Assembly: GCF_027587025.1 (NCBI RefSeq)
Contig: NZ_JAPPTI010000002.1
Location: 1 to 64,000 of the forward strand
Direction: 5' to 3'
DNA: 64,000 nt
Origin: Vibrio sp. LaRot3
GTDB lineage: Bacteria > Pseudomonadota > Gammaproteobacteria > Enterobacterales > Vibrionaceae
The notes under the pieces were generated by a model, which saw only the letters and a list, made by a program, of their open reading frames with translations, was not told the DNA's origin and ran no database searches. Of this stretch, positions 26,352 to 36,008 are shown in pieces. Both the position numbers and the translations under genes were made by a program. Every line of letters starts with the position of its first letter. Positions within the stretch are counted from its first letter, which is position 1.

Positions 26352-27338
26352 ATGATTCGGCTAGGGGTAATAGGCACAAACTGGATCACCGATCAGTTTG
26401 TGCAAGGGGCATTGGAGTCAGGCGAGTATCGGTTAAGTGCTGTTTATTCTCGTTCGTTAAGTTCGGCCGCACAGTTTGCAGACAAGTACCAAGATGGTGC
26501 TTCGATACAGCTCTTTGATGATCTTGATTTATTAGCTGCCTCAAACGATGTGGATGCGATTTATATCGCTAGCCCGAACTCGCTTCATGCTCCACAGAGC
26601 ATTCAAATGCTTGCGGCGGGTAAACACGTGATTTGTGAAAAGCCAATCGCTGCCAACGCTGACCTTGCTGATCAAATGTATCAGACCGCCAAAGAAAACA
26701 ACGTTGTATTGTTTGAGGCGTTTATGTCTTGCCACACGCCTAACTTTAAGCTCATTAAACAAAAGCTACCGACGTTAGGTAAACTGAGTAAAGCGTTTAT
26801 TACTTATTGCCAGTATTCTTCTCGCTACGATAAGTACCTTGCGGGAGAAAACCCGAACACGTTTAATCCTCAATTTGCCAATGGGTCAATTATGGACATT
26901 GGGTACTATTGCTTGGCATCGGCGGTGTCTTTATTTGGTAAGCCCAAGACTGTGAATGCCGTTGGGCAGTTATTAGAATCTGGCGTGGATGGCAATGGTA
27001 GTGTCATCTTAGGCTATGACACATTCGAGGTGGTGCTACAACACTCCAAAACAAGCAACTCCTATTTGCCGAGTGAGATTCAAGGTGAAGCTGGTGCATT
27101 GTTGATCAATATGATTTCGATAGCGGAGAAAGTGACCCATGTTCGTAAAGGCGAGCAGCCAGAAGATATTAGTCTGCCTCAGTTTGAAAACCGTATGCGT
27201 TACGAAGCGGAAGCGTTCGCTGAGCAAGTCAAAACCAATACAATGGATAAAGAGTGCATGGAGCGATCGTTGCTCGTTGCACAGCTCCTAACAGAGATTC
27301 GCCGCCAAGTCGGTGTGGTGTTTCCACAAGATAAGTAA
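26352..27338 (+). CDS. Gfo/Idh/MocA-family oxidoreductase
   Basis: A 328-residue NAD(P)-dependent dehydrogenase. The Rossmann start LGVIGTNWI, the cofactor-binding EKPIAAN and the C-terminal domain with GSIMDIGYYCL are seen. The family oxidises sugars, inositols and related alcohols; the substrate cannot be assigned. GAAGGAAAAATT precedes the ATG. It probably belongs to the same transcript as the flanking exporter and OsmC genes. Confidence 0.88.
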   Translation: MIRLGVIGTNWITDQFVQGALESGEYRLSAVYSRSLSSAAQFADKYQDGASIQLFDDLDLLAASNDVDAIYIASPNSLHAPQSIQMLAAGKHVICEKPIAANADLADQMYQTAKENNVVLFEAFMSCHTPNFKLIKQKLPTLGKLSKAFITYCQYSSRYDKYLAGENPNTFNPQFANGSIMDIGYYCLASAVSLFGKPKTVNAVGQLLESGVDGNGSVILGYDTFEVVLQHSKTSNSYLPSEIQGEAGALLINMISIAEKVTHVRKGEQPEDISLPQFENRMRYEAEAFAEQVKTNTMDKECMERSLLVAQLLTEIRRQVGVVFPQDK

Positions 27339-27349
27339 AGAGAACAGGT

Positions 27350-27751
27350 ATGCAAGCTGAAGTTAAATGGGTTGAAGGTTTTAAGTTTCTAGGTCAATCG
27401 CAGTCAGGCCATTCAATTGTGATGGATGGTAATGGTGGAGAAACCGCACCAAGCCCAATGGAGATGGTATTAATGGCTGCTGGTGGGTGCAGTTCTGTCG
27501 ACGTGGTGGATGGTCTGAAAGAAGCGGGTGAAAAAGTTGCGACGTGTGTGGCTAAGCTCACTACAGAACGCCGTGACACAGCGCCGCGAATTTTCACTCA
27601 GGTGAACATTCACTTTGAAGTTAGCGGCGACAACCTTGCTGTCGAAGTAGTAGATAAAGTGTGTGCCGATTCTTTAGAAAAATATTGTTCAGTGTGCCTA
27701 ATGTTAGGAAAAGGCGTTGAGATGACTCACAGCTGGGAAATTGTTGAGTAA
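27350..27751 (+). CDS. OsmC-family protein (YhfA-like)
   Basis: A 133-residue OsmC/Ohr-fold protein. The two family cysteines are visible in AAGGCSSVD and KYCSVCLML. It resembles E. coli YhfA more than Ohr or OsmC. A thiol peroxidase-like role is possible by family, but YhfA itself is not well characterised. It ends the operon at a strong terminator. Confidence 0.87.
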   Translation: MQAEVKWVEGFKFLGQSQSGHSIVMDGNGGETAPSPMEMVLMAAGGCSSVDVVDGLKEAGEKVATCVAKLTTERRDTAPRIFTQVNIHFEVSGDNLAVEVVDKVCADSLEKYCSVCLMLGKGVEMTHSWEIVE

Positions 27752-27784
27752 TTTTTCTCATCGCGATTGATTTATAGATTAACT

Positions 27785-27825
27785 AAAAAAGGAGAGGCAC
27801 TGGAACGTGCTTCTCCTTTTGTATT
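27785..27825 (+). terminator. Terminator after the OsmC gene
   Basis: Fourteen-base stem AAAAGGAGAGGCAC / GTGCTTCTCCTTTT (one G-U pair) with a TGGAAC loop and T-rich tail. The A-rich upstream arm means it may also work for the convergent kinase gene. Confidence 0.88.
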
Positions 27826-28130
27826 ATTCCGAGCTGTCAGCAAAATAAACTCGGTATTCCAGATAGCAAACGAAGGTGCTTTATAATTCTTACTTAAAAA
27901 GTACTACCGTTTGATCTTTGTGTAAATTGACAATTCCCATTTGGTTTTATTTTGCTTCAGAAAAAAATTTAAAGCAGGGATGTTTCACGAATCTATGTAA
28001 TAGATAGTTTTATCATTAGCATTTGTTGGCGCAATAGTGACGGTATTTTGTCGAATAGTATGATGGTTATTCTGTCACCGCCGCTGCAACGTCAAATCTA
28101 GAATTATGACTCTAATCACATCTGAACAGG
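27826..28130. other. 305-bp convergent intergenic region
   Basis: AT-rich stretch between the OsmC terminator and the stop of the minus-strand kinase gene. It holds a long imperfect GTGAC...GTCAC hairpin around 28037-28078. No gene is supported. Confidence 0.4.
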
Positions 28131-30548
28131 CTAAATATATTTGTCTAGCATGGAATATAATTTGTCTTTCTTTAGAGGTTTAGACAGATAATCATCCATT
28201 CCTACATCAATGCATTTTTTTATATCCTGATCGAGCACACTCGCAGTTAAAGCGACAATTGGCGTTGATGGCAAATTGTTTTGCTGCTCAAACTTGCGGA
28301 TCTCTTGCGTCGCGGTAAAACCATCCATTTCTGGCATCATGCAATCCATCAGCATCATTTGGTAACGTGCGCCTTGTTTGACCTTATTGAGCGCTTCTAG
28401 GCCATTATGAGCGATATCAAATTGATAGTTGGCCTTACGTAAAAATAGCGATACCACTTGTTGGTTCACGTTATTGTCTTCGACAATCAATATCCTTTCT
28501 GGTGGTTGCTTTTCATCATGGTCAGCATTTGTTGTAGTCGAGTCCGTTTGATGTAGCTTACGTTCATAGAGGGCTTCTTTTGATTGCTGGATGGTAGACA
28601 TGACTCGCGAGCCAAGAATGGGGAATTTGATCAGGCCATCTATCGCGTCGTTGAAATCTGCGTCTGCGGTTTCTAGGCGTTGAATAACAATCAGCGGTGT
28701 GTTTGGTGCCAGTTGACTCAGCTGTTCTATCTGTTTCTTGGTCGCTTCAGCGACGTGATGGTAAAGGAAGATGATATCGCATGTTATTGCGTGGCCAACA
28801 TCTTGGATGATGGTGGTTTTCTCGATGCCATGGAACACGAGGTTTTTCTCTAGCTGATTGGCTACTTGTTCGTCATTACAAATGATACAAGCGTGTTTTG
28901 TCGCAATGTGAGACTTACGTGGTGTTCTCTCAAGCATGTTTACGGGGAGGGTAAAGTAGAAGCGACTTCCTTGGTCTTTTTCGGATTCGACTTGTAGCTT
29001 ACCGCCCATTAATTCGACCAGTTGGGTACTAATGCTTAAGCCAAGCCCAGTCCCTCCAAATTCACGCGTAATTGACCCATCTTCTTGCTTAAAGGGCTCG
29101 AAGATTGAAGCTTGTTTATCTTTATCAATGCCAATTCCACTGTCTTTGACTGAGAAGGTCAGCTCTGTTCGACCATCAATAAATTTGGCGGCGACCGATA
29201 TTGTAATGCTGCCTTGTTTGGTGAATTTTACCGCGTTCGACATCAGGTTTATCAGCACTTGGCGTAAACGATGCTCGTCGAGTTCGACGTTGTAAGGGGT
29301 GTCGTCTGCGATTTCAATATTCAGCTGCAACCCTTTTTCGGTCGTTTTACCTGCAATCATGGAGGCGGTGTCGAAAATGGCTTCTCTTACGTGTGATGGA
29401 TAAGGGGTAATTTCAATATGACCTGACTCAATTTTAGACAAGTCCAAAATATCGTTAATCAGCATCAGCAGGGTTTGGGATGAGGTTTCAATTGTGTCGA
29501 GGTAGTCGCGCTGATTGGGGCTTAAACGAGTGTCGGACATAATTTGAGACATACCAATGATGCCATTCAATGGCGTTCTTATCTCATGGGACATGTTGGC
29601 CAAAAATGCGCTTTTGGCTTTATTGGAATTTTGAGCCTCATTCTCTGAGCTCATCAGTCTTTTCTCTAATTTGGCGATAGACCAAGTGGCGTAAGCCATT
29701 ATGACGGCTAAAGTGATGACCAAAGCAGATAAAATAACGTGCAGCTCATTGTCTAAGGCATCCAGTTTTTGCTCAATTTGAACCGGAACTACTTGATGCA
29801 TGGATGCAAGCTTCGCTTCGACATTATGTATTTCTCGACGTAGGCTGCCATGCAAACCGGAGTTATGGTCATAACCAAAACTTTGGTAGGCACGTTGTAA
29901 TTGAGTAAAGGTATTCTGATAGTCGGCTATAGCATTGCGTACGACTTCGCTATCACCGGAAGAAAGAAACGAGAGTTTAAATAAGTGCTGTTGGGTGAGG
30001 GAGAGTTGCTCGTTAGAAAAATTACGGAAGAAATAATAGGTACTTTCTTGAAGGTTGATCAACGTCTCGTGATATCGATCATCTCCTTTGCTCAATAAGA
30101 CCCGCTCTAGGTTAAACCAAGAGTCTTTGACGGTCTCAATTAGGCCTGTTTTATCTTCACCTTCGATTAAGATTTTTTGCTGAGCTAGTTCATTGAGTGT
30201 ATGGGCGTAATTATCGATCGCTAATTGGATATGGTCTGTTGGGAACTGGGTTTGAAAATCATATTTATCTAAGTAGAGTTGGATTTTTTCAACGCTTTCT
30301 TTTAGCACTTCAATATTATTTGTCGCTTGCTGAATATATTTGAGGTTTACCCGGCTGATAAAGTCTTGTTCTTGGCGTCGTATTTCTAGCATCAACGCTT
30401 CTGAATTGGAAATAGAGACTTGTAGATTCCGCAAATCGCTTTCCAAGCTTTTGTAATAATGGTTAATGGAAGCAAACGCGATAACAAAACCAATAACTAG
30501 CGCACTCGCGACCAGCATTTGGAGTTTAATTGATTGCCTGACTGACAT
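28131..30548 (-). CDS. Hybrid sensor histidine kinase/response regulator
   Basis: An 805-residue membrane kinase without an adjacent regulator gene. Helix 1 (residues 11-28), a mostly helical periplasmic domain (about 30-268), helix 2 (269-290), HisKA with His321 in NMSHEIRTPLNG, HATPase with N, G1 (KDSGIGID) and G2 (GTGLGLSIS) boxes, a degenerate receiver-like region (about 560-660), and a C-terminal receiver with Asp735 in LMDCMMPEMDG and Lys in LSKPL. No Hpt domain is present, so a separate Hpt protein is needed. AAGG lies upstream of the ATG. The partner is unknown. Confidence 0.92.
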   Translation of the reverse strand: MSVRQSIKLQMLVASALVIGFVIAFASINHYYKSLESDLRNLQVSISNSEALMLEIRRQEQDFISRVNLKYIQQATNNIEVLKESVEKIQLYLDKYDFQTQFPTDHIQLAIDNYAHTLNELAQQKILIEGEDKTGLIETVKDSWFNLERVLLSKGDDRYHETLINLQESTYYFFRNFSNEQLSLTQQHLFKLSFLSSGDSEVVRNAIADYQNTFTQLQRAYQSFGYDHNSGLHGSLRREIHNVEAKLASMHQVVPVQIEQKLDALDNELHVILSALVITLAVIMAYATWSIAKLEKRLMSSENEAQNSNKAKSAFLANMSHEIRTPLNGIIGMSQIMSDTRLSPNQRDYLDTIETSSQTLLMLINDILDLSKIESGHIEITPYPSHVREAIFDTASMIAGKTTEKGLQLNIEIADDTPYNVELDEHRLRQVLINLMSNAVKFTKQGSITISVAAKFIDGRTELTFSVKDSGIGIDKDKQASIFEPFKQEDGSITREFGGTGLGLSISTQLVELMGGKLQVESEKDQGSRFYFTLPVNMLERTPRKSHIATKHACIICNDEQVANQLEKNLVFHGIEKTTIIQDVGHAITCDIIFLYHHVAEATKKQIEQLSQLAPNTPLIVIQRLETADADFNDAIDGLIKFPILGSRVMSTIQQSKEALYERKLHQTDSTTTNADHDEKQPPERILIVEDNNVNQQVVSLFLRKANYQFDIAHNGLEALNKVKQGARYQMMLMDCMMPEMDGFTATQEIRKFEQQNNLPSTPIVALTASVLDQDIKKCIDVGMDDYLSKPLKKDKLYSMLDKYI

Positions 30549-30626
30549 TGTGAGCCTTTATAAATTATCTATTGTTTTTATTAGCCTAGACGAGTTTTCG
30601 TCAATCAGGGTAAAAGGTTTAGATAA

Positions 30627-32030
30627 TTAGAGGTTGGTAGGGCTTGGCTTTAGAATGGGTTGACCGCCATAACTTTTGTACCAAAGTGACACTAAAATGA
30701 GTGAGTTGGTATTGATATTGAACGCGGTGTTACTTCCGCCATTTTCATATTGACCAGTAGGTATGCTGCGCGAGTTTAAACTATTTTCTAACACCGCTTG
30801 CCCTAGCATCTCACTGTAGTCATCTGAAAATAGCACGCTAAAACCAAACGCGACCTTATGGCTCAGTATTTGGGGGTTCTCAATGACTTTTCCACTTGGG
30901 CTCACACTAGTCCATGGCTTACCGTAATAAAACAGGTTGTTGTAAGCAAACCACGGGTTCTTGTTCATGGCATCTTCAGCGAAGCTATACAGTTTATCTT
31001 TTTGTTCGGCCTTCTGTTTATGCAGGTTATAGATGGTTTCTAACTGATTCCATTCATCTTTTTGCCCAAATTCAATGCTGCCAAGAATGTAAGGGTCACT
31101 GGTCATAAACGGCACGTTGCGTGTGTCTATTTCGAGTGGTGAGCCATTTATGGAGACTGATGTTAGGTATTTATTGAGATCAGGCAGTGGGACAGAGTAA
31201 TCAAACATTTCGAAACCCGTCGCTGCGTATTGTAGGTAACCGTGACGGCCTTCTTGTCGGTAATATTCTTTACCTTTATACAGTTTTGCGCCATATAAAG
31301 TCCCTTTGTGGACCGCTTTATCGAGTTTCCAGTGATCAATCAGTTTAACAATTTGGGGTTCTAATTCGGGGTGTTGTTGACACAAGATTTTAAGCCAAAT
31401 GAGTAGGCGGCCGATGTCTAAAGCAGACCATCCGTTGCCATTACTTTTTGACTGGCTTAATCGACCAGAAGGAAGACCTGTCTTGGTACTGTATTCTCGG
31501 TTAGGTAGCCAGTTTTTGTAGAGCGGCATGCTATTGAGAGTGGCGAGCGTTTTTTCTAGCTCTGAATGGGTTTGTTCTGAGGTTTTTAGACCGAGAGCTT
31601 CAAGGGCGAGGGTGGCGGCTATGCCGCTTGCGACGTCCCACATGGTTGTATGCGGGTAGCCTTGCACTGAGTCCCATAGACCTGTGTGATCTCGCCTGTT
31701 TCTCTCAAAATAGTATTGGGCTTTTTTTGCTAACAGTTTTTCATTTCTGTTTAACGGTTTGATTGGCTCATGATGATGCTTGAGTTCAACTAGATCGTTG
31801 TGTTCCTCGTTTATTTCGTCATCATTTTCTTCTTTGATTTGTGGAGCGATCACTCTGCGGTGAAAAGAATGCGATCGGGCAGGCTCTGCAATGACGCCTC
31901 CGATGCTGCGTTGGCCATAAAAACTGATTTCAGGTTGTTCATTTTCTACAATAGCGTCTGACTCCGTTTCTGATGAAGCAGATAAAGAGAAAGCGCAACC
32001 GAGCAGACACCAAACCGCTTGTTTGAACAT
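30627..32030 (-). CDS. DUF3131-type exported protein (copy 1)
   Basis: A 467-residue exported protein whose last 360 residues form the same domain as three proteins of the polysaccharide operon at 48.4-52.6 kb. Shared landmarks: HTGLWDSV then TTMWDVASG (Trp131-Asp132), NGWSALDIGRLLIWL, QEGRHGYLQYAATGFE, DTRNVPF, PYILGSIEFG, YFAYNNLF-like and FNINTNSL. The fold is expected to be an alpha/alpha toroid as in glucoamylase-like enzymes, but its activity is unknown. It starts with a signal peptide; a short C-L-L-G-C could be a lipobox. The ATG at 32030 is preferred over one at 32060. Between signal and domain is a charged linker of about 70 residues. Confidence 0.82.
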   Translation of the reverse strand: MFKQAVWCLLGCAFSLSASSETESDAIVENEQPEISFYGQRSIGGVIAEPARSHSFHRRVIAPQIKEENDDEINEEHNDLVELKHHHEPIKPLNRNEKLLAKKAQYYFERNRRDHTGLWDSVQGYPHTTMWDVASGIAATLALEALGLKTSEQTHSELEKTLATLNSMPLYKNWLPNREYSTKTGLPSGRLSQSKSNGNGWSALDIGRLLIWLKILCQQHPELEPQIVKLIDHWKLDKAVHKGTLYGAKLYKGKEYYRQEGRHGYLQYAATGFEMFDYSVPLPDLNKYLTSVSINGSPLEIDTRNVPFMTSDPYILGSIEFGQKDEWNQLETIYNLHKQKAEQKDKLYSFAEDAMNKNPWFAYNNLFYYGKPWTSVSPSGKVIENPQILSHKVAFGFSVLFSDDYSEMLGQAVLENSLNSRSIPTGQYENGGSNTAFNINTNSLILVSLWYKSYGGQPILKPSPTNL

Positions 32031-32264
32031 TAATATGCAATTCCATTCGCAAATAACCACTAAGGTAATGATAATACAAGATTTGTATAATGCGAGAAGT
32101 GGGGGGAATTAATCTTAGTAAATGCGCTAAAGAATTTATTGTTGATAATTTGAACAATTTTCTTGAGCTTGTGGGTCATATAAGTAAAATAACCACAACA
32201 ACGGACAGTACTGGCTTATTGGCCCTTTTTAACTAGGGATAGCATGAGTTAGGAATATACTGTT

Positions 32265-32900
32265 ATGCGTAATTTCTGTGATTTTGTTCAGAGCTTGGGT
32301 TTCGGTCAATGTACTTTGCCGAGCTGCAATTCGATTTCTGATCTGTTTTTTCACTACCAATCTCCTCAGTATCAACTTGAAGAGTCAGCCAAGCTGCGTA
32401 TTCAAGACTATTTGTCTCGTGAAACCTTGTATTTGGATTCTTTTGCTACCGATGAAGCGGCAGACTTTGCTTTAGCGTTTTCATTTGGTGATAGCGAATG
32501 TGTCAACATAGAGTTAGCAGAGCAACTTGCTATGTTGCATCAGCAGCACCCCAATTTACCCTTATTTGCACAGCAAGAAATCGCCAGCCATTTGGCGACG
32601 GTAACGCACTACGCAATTAGAAATGATGATTACCAAACAACTCTTGATGTCGCGAAAAGTGCCAAAGGTCAGCAACAGGGAATTAACGTTCTAATTGTGG
32701 CACAAGCTTGGCATGCAAAGCGCTGCATTGAGACATGCCAATCGTTGGGGCTCAATGTGGTAGGTTTGAAAGTGGTGAATCAGTTCCCGAAAAATGACCC
32801 TCAACCTTGGGTGAGAAACCCAATAAACTGGATCATAAAAGAGAGCCATCGCACCATAGCGACTGGGTATGAAGTGAGCCAGCGTTATCAATTGGTATAA
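32265..32900 (+). CDS. Uncharacterised soluble protein, possibly DUF218/YdcF-like
   Basis: A 211-residue cytoplasmic-looking protein without signal or membrane segment. The alternating pattern ADFALAFSFGDSE ... GINVLIVAQAWHAKRCIETCQSLGLNV suggests a Rossmann-like fold similar to the DUF218 (YdcF/SanA) family, in which an Arg/His-bearing helix follows the central strand. I am not sure of this placement. It sits alone between the divergent DUF3131 gene and the type I secretion operon; its relation to either is unknown. Confidence 0.6.
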   Translation: MRNFCDFVQSLGFGQCTLPSCNSISDLFFHYQSPQYQLEESAKLRIQDYLSRETLYLDSFATDEAADFALAFSFGDSECVNIELAEQLAMLHQQHPNLPLFAQQEIASHLATVTHYAIRNDDYQTTLDVAKSAKGQQQGINVLIVAQAWHAKRCIETCQSLGLNVVGLKVVNQFPKNDPQPWVRNPINWIIKESHRTIATGYEVSQRYQLV

Positions 32901-32951
32901 ATCTAAGTCTCTCTTTTTTGGTGAAAACCAACGAGATTAAAATCTAAGTCT
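32899..32951 (+). repeat. 12-bp direct repeat flanking a hairpin before the secretion operon
   Basis: AAATCTAAGTCT occurs at 32899-32910 and 32940-32951. Between them lies TTGGT-GAAA-ACCAA with an outer TCTC/GAGA. It is immediately upstream of the type I secretion genes and could be a regulator site or terminator of the preceding gene. Confidence 0.45.
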
Positions 32952-32993
32952 ATACTCAACTATATAATTATATGCAACTAAGTTGGTTGGGCT

Positions 32994-34685
32994 ATGAAAG
33001 GCAAGGATATCAATCCGTTTGTTGCTGTGCGCAGAGAATTCTGGGCAGCAATTTTCTTTAGTTTAGGTGTGAACTTACTGGTATTGGCTGTACCGGTTTA
33101 TAGCTTGCAGCTGTTCGACAGAGTGATGGGCAGCGCAAGTATTGAAACCATGATAGCTTTGCTGTGCATAACGCTATTCTTGGTGACTTCTCAGGCAGTG
33201 CTAGAGCATATTCGCACATTGTTGATGCAACGTTCGGCTTTGAAATTGGACACCCAGTTAAGCGGTGACTTGCTCGCGAGTAGTATCGCAGAATCCTCAA
33301 AATCGAATCGGATCGAAAAGCATGCATTACAGGATCTTTCAATTCTTCGTGGTTTTCTCGTTGCTCCGTCAACCTCATCTATTTTAGACCTTCCTTTTAC
33401 GCCACTCTTTTTGTTGTTGCTGTTTGTCCTTCACCCTTACATTGGCGTTGTTGCACTTGTCGGCGTGCTGCTGTTTATGGGGCTGGCAATGCTGATGATG
33501 TTTGGTGGCCGAAGATTAAGTGCACAGGCGCAAGAAACCACAGCGAAAGTGAGCATGGAGCTTAACGATTACTTACGCAACGCTCCAACACTGAAAGCGA
33601 TGGGAATGAGTAGCAATGTTGGTAAAACATGGGAGAAAACTAATTCAGATGTGCTCAAGTTGCAGTGGCTAGTGAATTCACGAGCAGGTTTACTGTTGGC
33701 CATCAGCCGTTATTTCAGAACCTTGCTGCAAGTCGCTGTGCTTACGACGGGTGTGTTCTTAGCGCTCAATCAGCAGTTGGGTATTGGTTCGGTGATCGCA
33801 AGTTCTATTCTTATTGGGCGAGTGCTGAGCCCTTTTGAAAGCGCAGTTAGTGGCTGGAAATCTTGGTACACCGCGTATCGCGCGTGGCGTAGCTTGAACA
33901 GCCGAGTAGAGGCTGGGTTTGAAGTGAGTAAAACTCTCCTTCCAGAACCCAAAGGTGAGATCCAATTTAACAACGTTAGCTTGAAGTTTCCAAATGCGAA
34001 AAGCCCAGTTATTCAGGGAGTTAACTTTAAGCTCGGCGCAGGTAATGCACTGGCGGTGATGGGAAACTCAGGCTCAGGGAAATCCACACTGGCCAGTTTG
34101 TTGATGGGGATACATCAACCCTCGGTGGGTGAAATCAAAATTGATGGCGCGACCATCGAAAAGTGGGATATCAATCAATTTGGTCAATACATAGGCTACC
34201 TTCCTCAGCACGTTGGGCTATTGGCAGGTACGGTTAAGCAAAATATTTGTCGCTTCACTCAGGGGAACGATCAAGATGTGGTAAAAGCCGCCAAGCTTGC
34301 TTGCATACACGAACTTATCATGGCACTTCCAGAAGGCTATGACACCTATATTGGCGAAGGTGGCGTAATGCTCTCTGGGGGGCAAAAGCAACGCATCGGA
34401 TTGGCAAGGGCCATTTACTCTAATCCTCGGGTATTGGTGCTTGATGAACCAAACTCAAACCTTGATCCAGAAGGCGAAACTGCCTTGGCGATCGTTCTGC
34501 AACATTGCAAAGAAAACCATATTACCGTGGTGATGATCAGTCATCGCCCGGGTTTCTTGCGTCAAATGGATTGGGTCATCAAGTTAAAAGATGGCCGAGT
34601 CGAAAAGGCCGGAACGTGCGAACAGTTCCTTGGTTTACAGGTGGAAGGTGAGTTACCTGAACCTAGCTCGGTTAAAACGGCTTAA
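32994..34685 (+). CDS. Type I secretion ABC transporter (PrtD/HasD family)
   Basis: A 563-residue inner-membrane exporter: membrane domain (about residues 15-300) then a nucleotide-binding domain with Walker A GNSGSGKST, signature LSGGQKQR, Walker B VLVLDEPNSNLD and switch His in VMISHRPG. It lacks the N-terminal peptidase-like domain of HlyB, so it belongs to the PrtD/AprD/HasD group that exports RTX proteases and other C-terminal-signal substrates. The adaptor gene follows after nine bases. The obvious substrate is the giant RTX protein encoded convergently at 37.2-42.0 kb. Confidence 0.92.
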   Translation: MKGKDINPFVAVRREFWAAIFFSLGVNLLVLAVPVYSLQLFDRVMGSASIETMIALLCITLFLVTSQAVLEHIRTLLMQRSALKLDTQLSGDLLASSIAESSKSNRIEKHALQDLSILRGFLVAPSTSSILDLPFTPLFLLLLFVLHPYIGVVALVGVLLFMGLAMLMMFGGRRLSAQAQETTAKVSMELNDYLRNAPTLKAMGMSSNVGKTWEKTNSDVLKLQWLVNSRAGLLLAISRYFRTLLQVAVLTTGVFLALNQQLGIGSVIASSILIGRVLSPFESAVSGWKSWYTAYRAWRSLNSRVEAGFEVSKTLLPEPKGEIQFNNVSLKFPNAKSPVIQGVNFKLGAGNALAVMGNSGSGKSTLASLLMGIHQPSVGEIKIDGATIEKWDINQFGQYIGYLPQHVGLLAGTVKQNICRFTQGNDQDVVKAAKLACIHELIMALPEGYDTYIGEGGVMLSGGQKQRIGLARAIYSNPRVLVLDEPNSNLDPEGETALAIVLQHCKENHITVVMISHRPGFLRQMDWVIKLKDGRVEKAGTCEQFLGLQVEGELPEPSSVKTA

Positions 34686-34694
34686 GGGGGCGTT

Positions 34695-36008
34695 ATGGAA
34701 AATGGATTTAGTACAAAACGCTTAATTATGATTGGCAGCGTAGTGGTTATAGCCACTGTCGGAGGCTTTTTCGCTTGGGCGACTTCGATGCCGCTCAGTT
34801 CTGCCTCTGTTGCTCAGGGCAGTCTCGTGGTTGAAAGTAAGCGAAAGCAGATTCAGCACCTACAAGGAGGTTGGGTAAAAGAGGTGTTCGTCAAAGAAGG
34901 TGAAAAGGTGGAGAAGGGGCAACCTTTAGTTGAACTTTCAGACACCAAAGCGGAAGCCGATTATCGACGTTACCTTTATCGCAGCTATTCGTTATTGGCT
35001 CAGCAAGCCAGATTACGCGCCTTGTCTCAGCAGGAAACAAGCATTACATGGCCGCAAGAATTAAAGCAGCAAAATGAAGATGGACTAGTGATAGAGACGC
35101 TGCTCTCTAGTGAGGGCGTGCAGTTTGAACAAGCGCAGCTAAGACGTGAACTTATCGAATCGCAATATGAGCAGCAGACCGCGCTGTTTCAAGAAAAGAT
35201 AAAAGGAAGCAAGTTTCAGCGTCGCGCAATTACTACTCAACGTGATTTAGTTCAGCAAGAGATCAACATGACCAAGGGCTTGGTCGCTAAAGGGTATGTG
35301 TCTAAAACGCGTATGCTAGAACTTAAGCGACACAGTGCTCGGATTACCGCAGAACTTGCCGAAATCTCGTTGGCGGTAGATGTCGCTACTCGCGAGCTTG
35401 AAACGTTAGAGCAAAAATATCAAAACCAGATCCTCGATTTAGACCGCGAATATTCCACTCAATTGAAAGCTATTAACGATGAGCTAAGAGATGTACAGCA
35501 AGTCATTAAAACTGCGCAAGATATCCGTTCTCGAATACTGATTCGTAGCGAGTTTGAGGGCAGCGTGGTTGGTTTGAATATTTCCAGCATTGGTGGCGTG
35601 ATTAAGCCGGGGCAAGTGTTAATGGAAATTGTCCCAGAAAGCGATGAGTTGATTGTTGAGGCCATTGTTTCCCCGAAAGATATAGATGTGGTGAGGCAGG
35701 GGCAGTTAGCACGAGTTAGGTTAACGGCGTATAGCGCCCGCAATACACCGCCAGTAGAAGGTGAGGTGCTTCATGTCTCTGCGGATAGGGTACTACCAAA
35801 AGGCGAGGGTAATGAAGCTAGCCCCGGGTATTTGGTGACCATTAAGTTTGATCGCCATGGTTTGTCTGAGCTAGAGCAGAACCACAATGTCGAGTTGTAT
35901 CCGGGGATGTTGACTGAAGTGCTGATTATCGGTGAGGAAAGAACGTTATGGGATTACCTCGTGAGCCCGTTAGTTAGCGGAATGCAAAAAGCAATGAGGG
36001 AAGCGTGA
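34695..36008 (+). CDS. Type I secretion membrane fusion protein (PrtE/HasE family)
   Basis: A 437-residue HlyD-family adaptor: one N-terminal helix (IMIGSVVVIATVGGFFAWA), a lipoyl half-motif (QIQHLQGGWVKEVFVKEG), a long coiled-coil hairpin (about residues 90-270), and the C-terminal barrel (VLMEIVPESDELIVEA and RVRLTAYSARNTPP). It links the ABC transporter to an outer-membrane TolC-type channel; no TolC homologue is in the window, so the housekeeping one is presumed. The stop overlaps the next small gene by one base. Confidence 0.92.
   Translation: MENGFSTKRLIMIGSVVVIATVGGFFAWATSMPLSSASVAQGSLVVESKRKQIQHLQGGWVKEVFVKEGEKVEKGQPLVELSDTKAEADYRRYLYRSYSLLAQQARLRALSQQETSITWPQELKQQNEDGLVIETLLSSEGVQFEQAQLRRELIESQYEQQTALFQEKIKGSKFQRRAITTQRDLVQQEINMTKGLVAKGYVSKTRMLELKRHSARITAELAEISLAVDVATRELETLEQKYQNQILDLDREYSTQLKAINDELRDVQQVIKTAQDIRSRILIRSEFEGSVVGLNISSIGGVIKPGQVLMEIVPESDELIVEAIVSPKDIDVVRQGQLARVRLTAYSARNTPPVEGEVLHVSADRVLPKGEGNEASPGYLVTIKFDRHGLSELEQNHNVELYPGMLTEVLIIGEERTLWDYLVSPLVSGMQKAMREA

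Noticed and set aside
32994..36008. Bacteriocin or microcin exporter.
   Set aside because: The ABC protein lacks the C39 peptidase domain, and no small double-glycine precursor is nearby, while an RTX substrate is.
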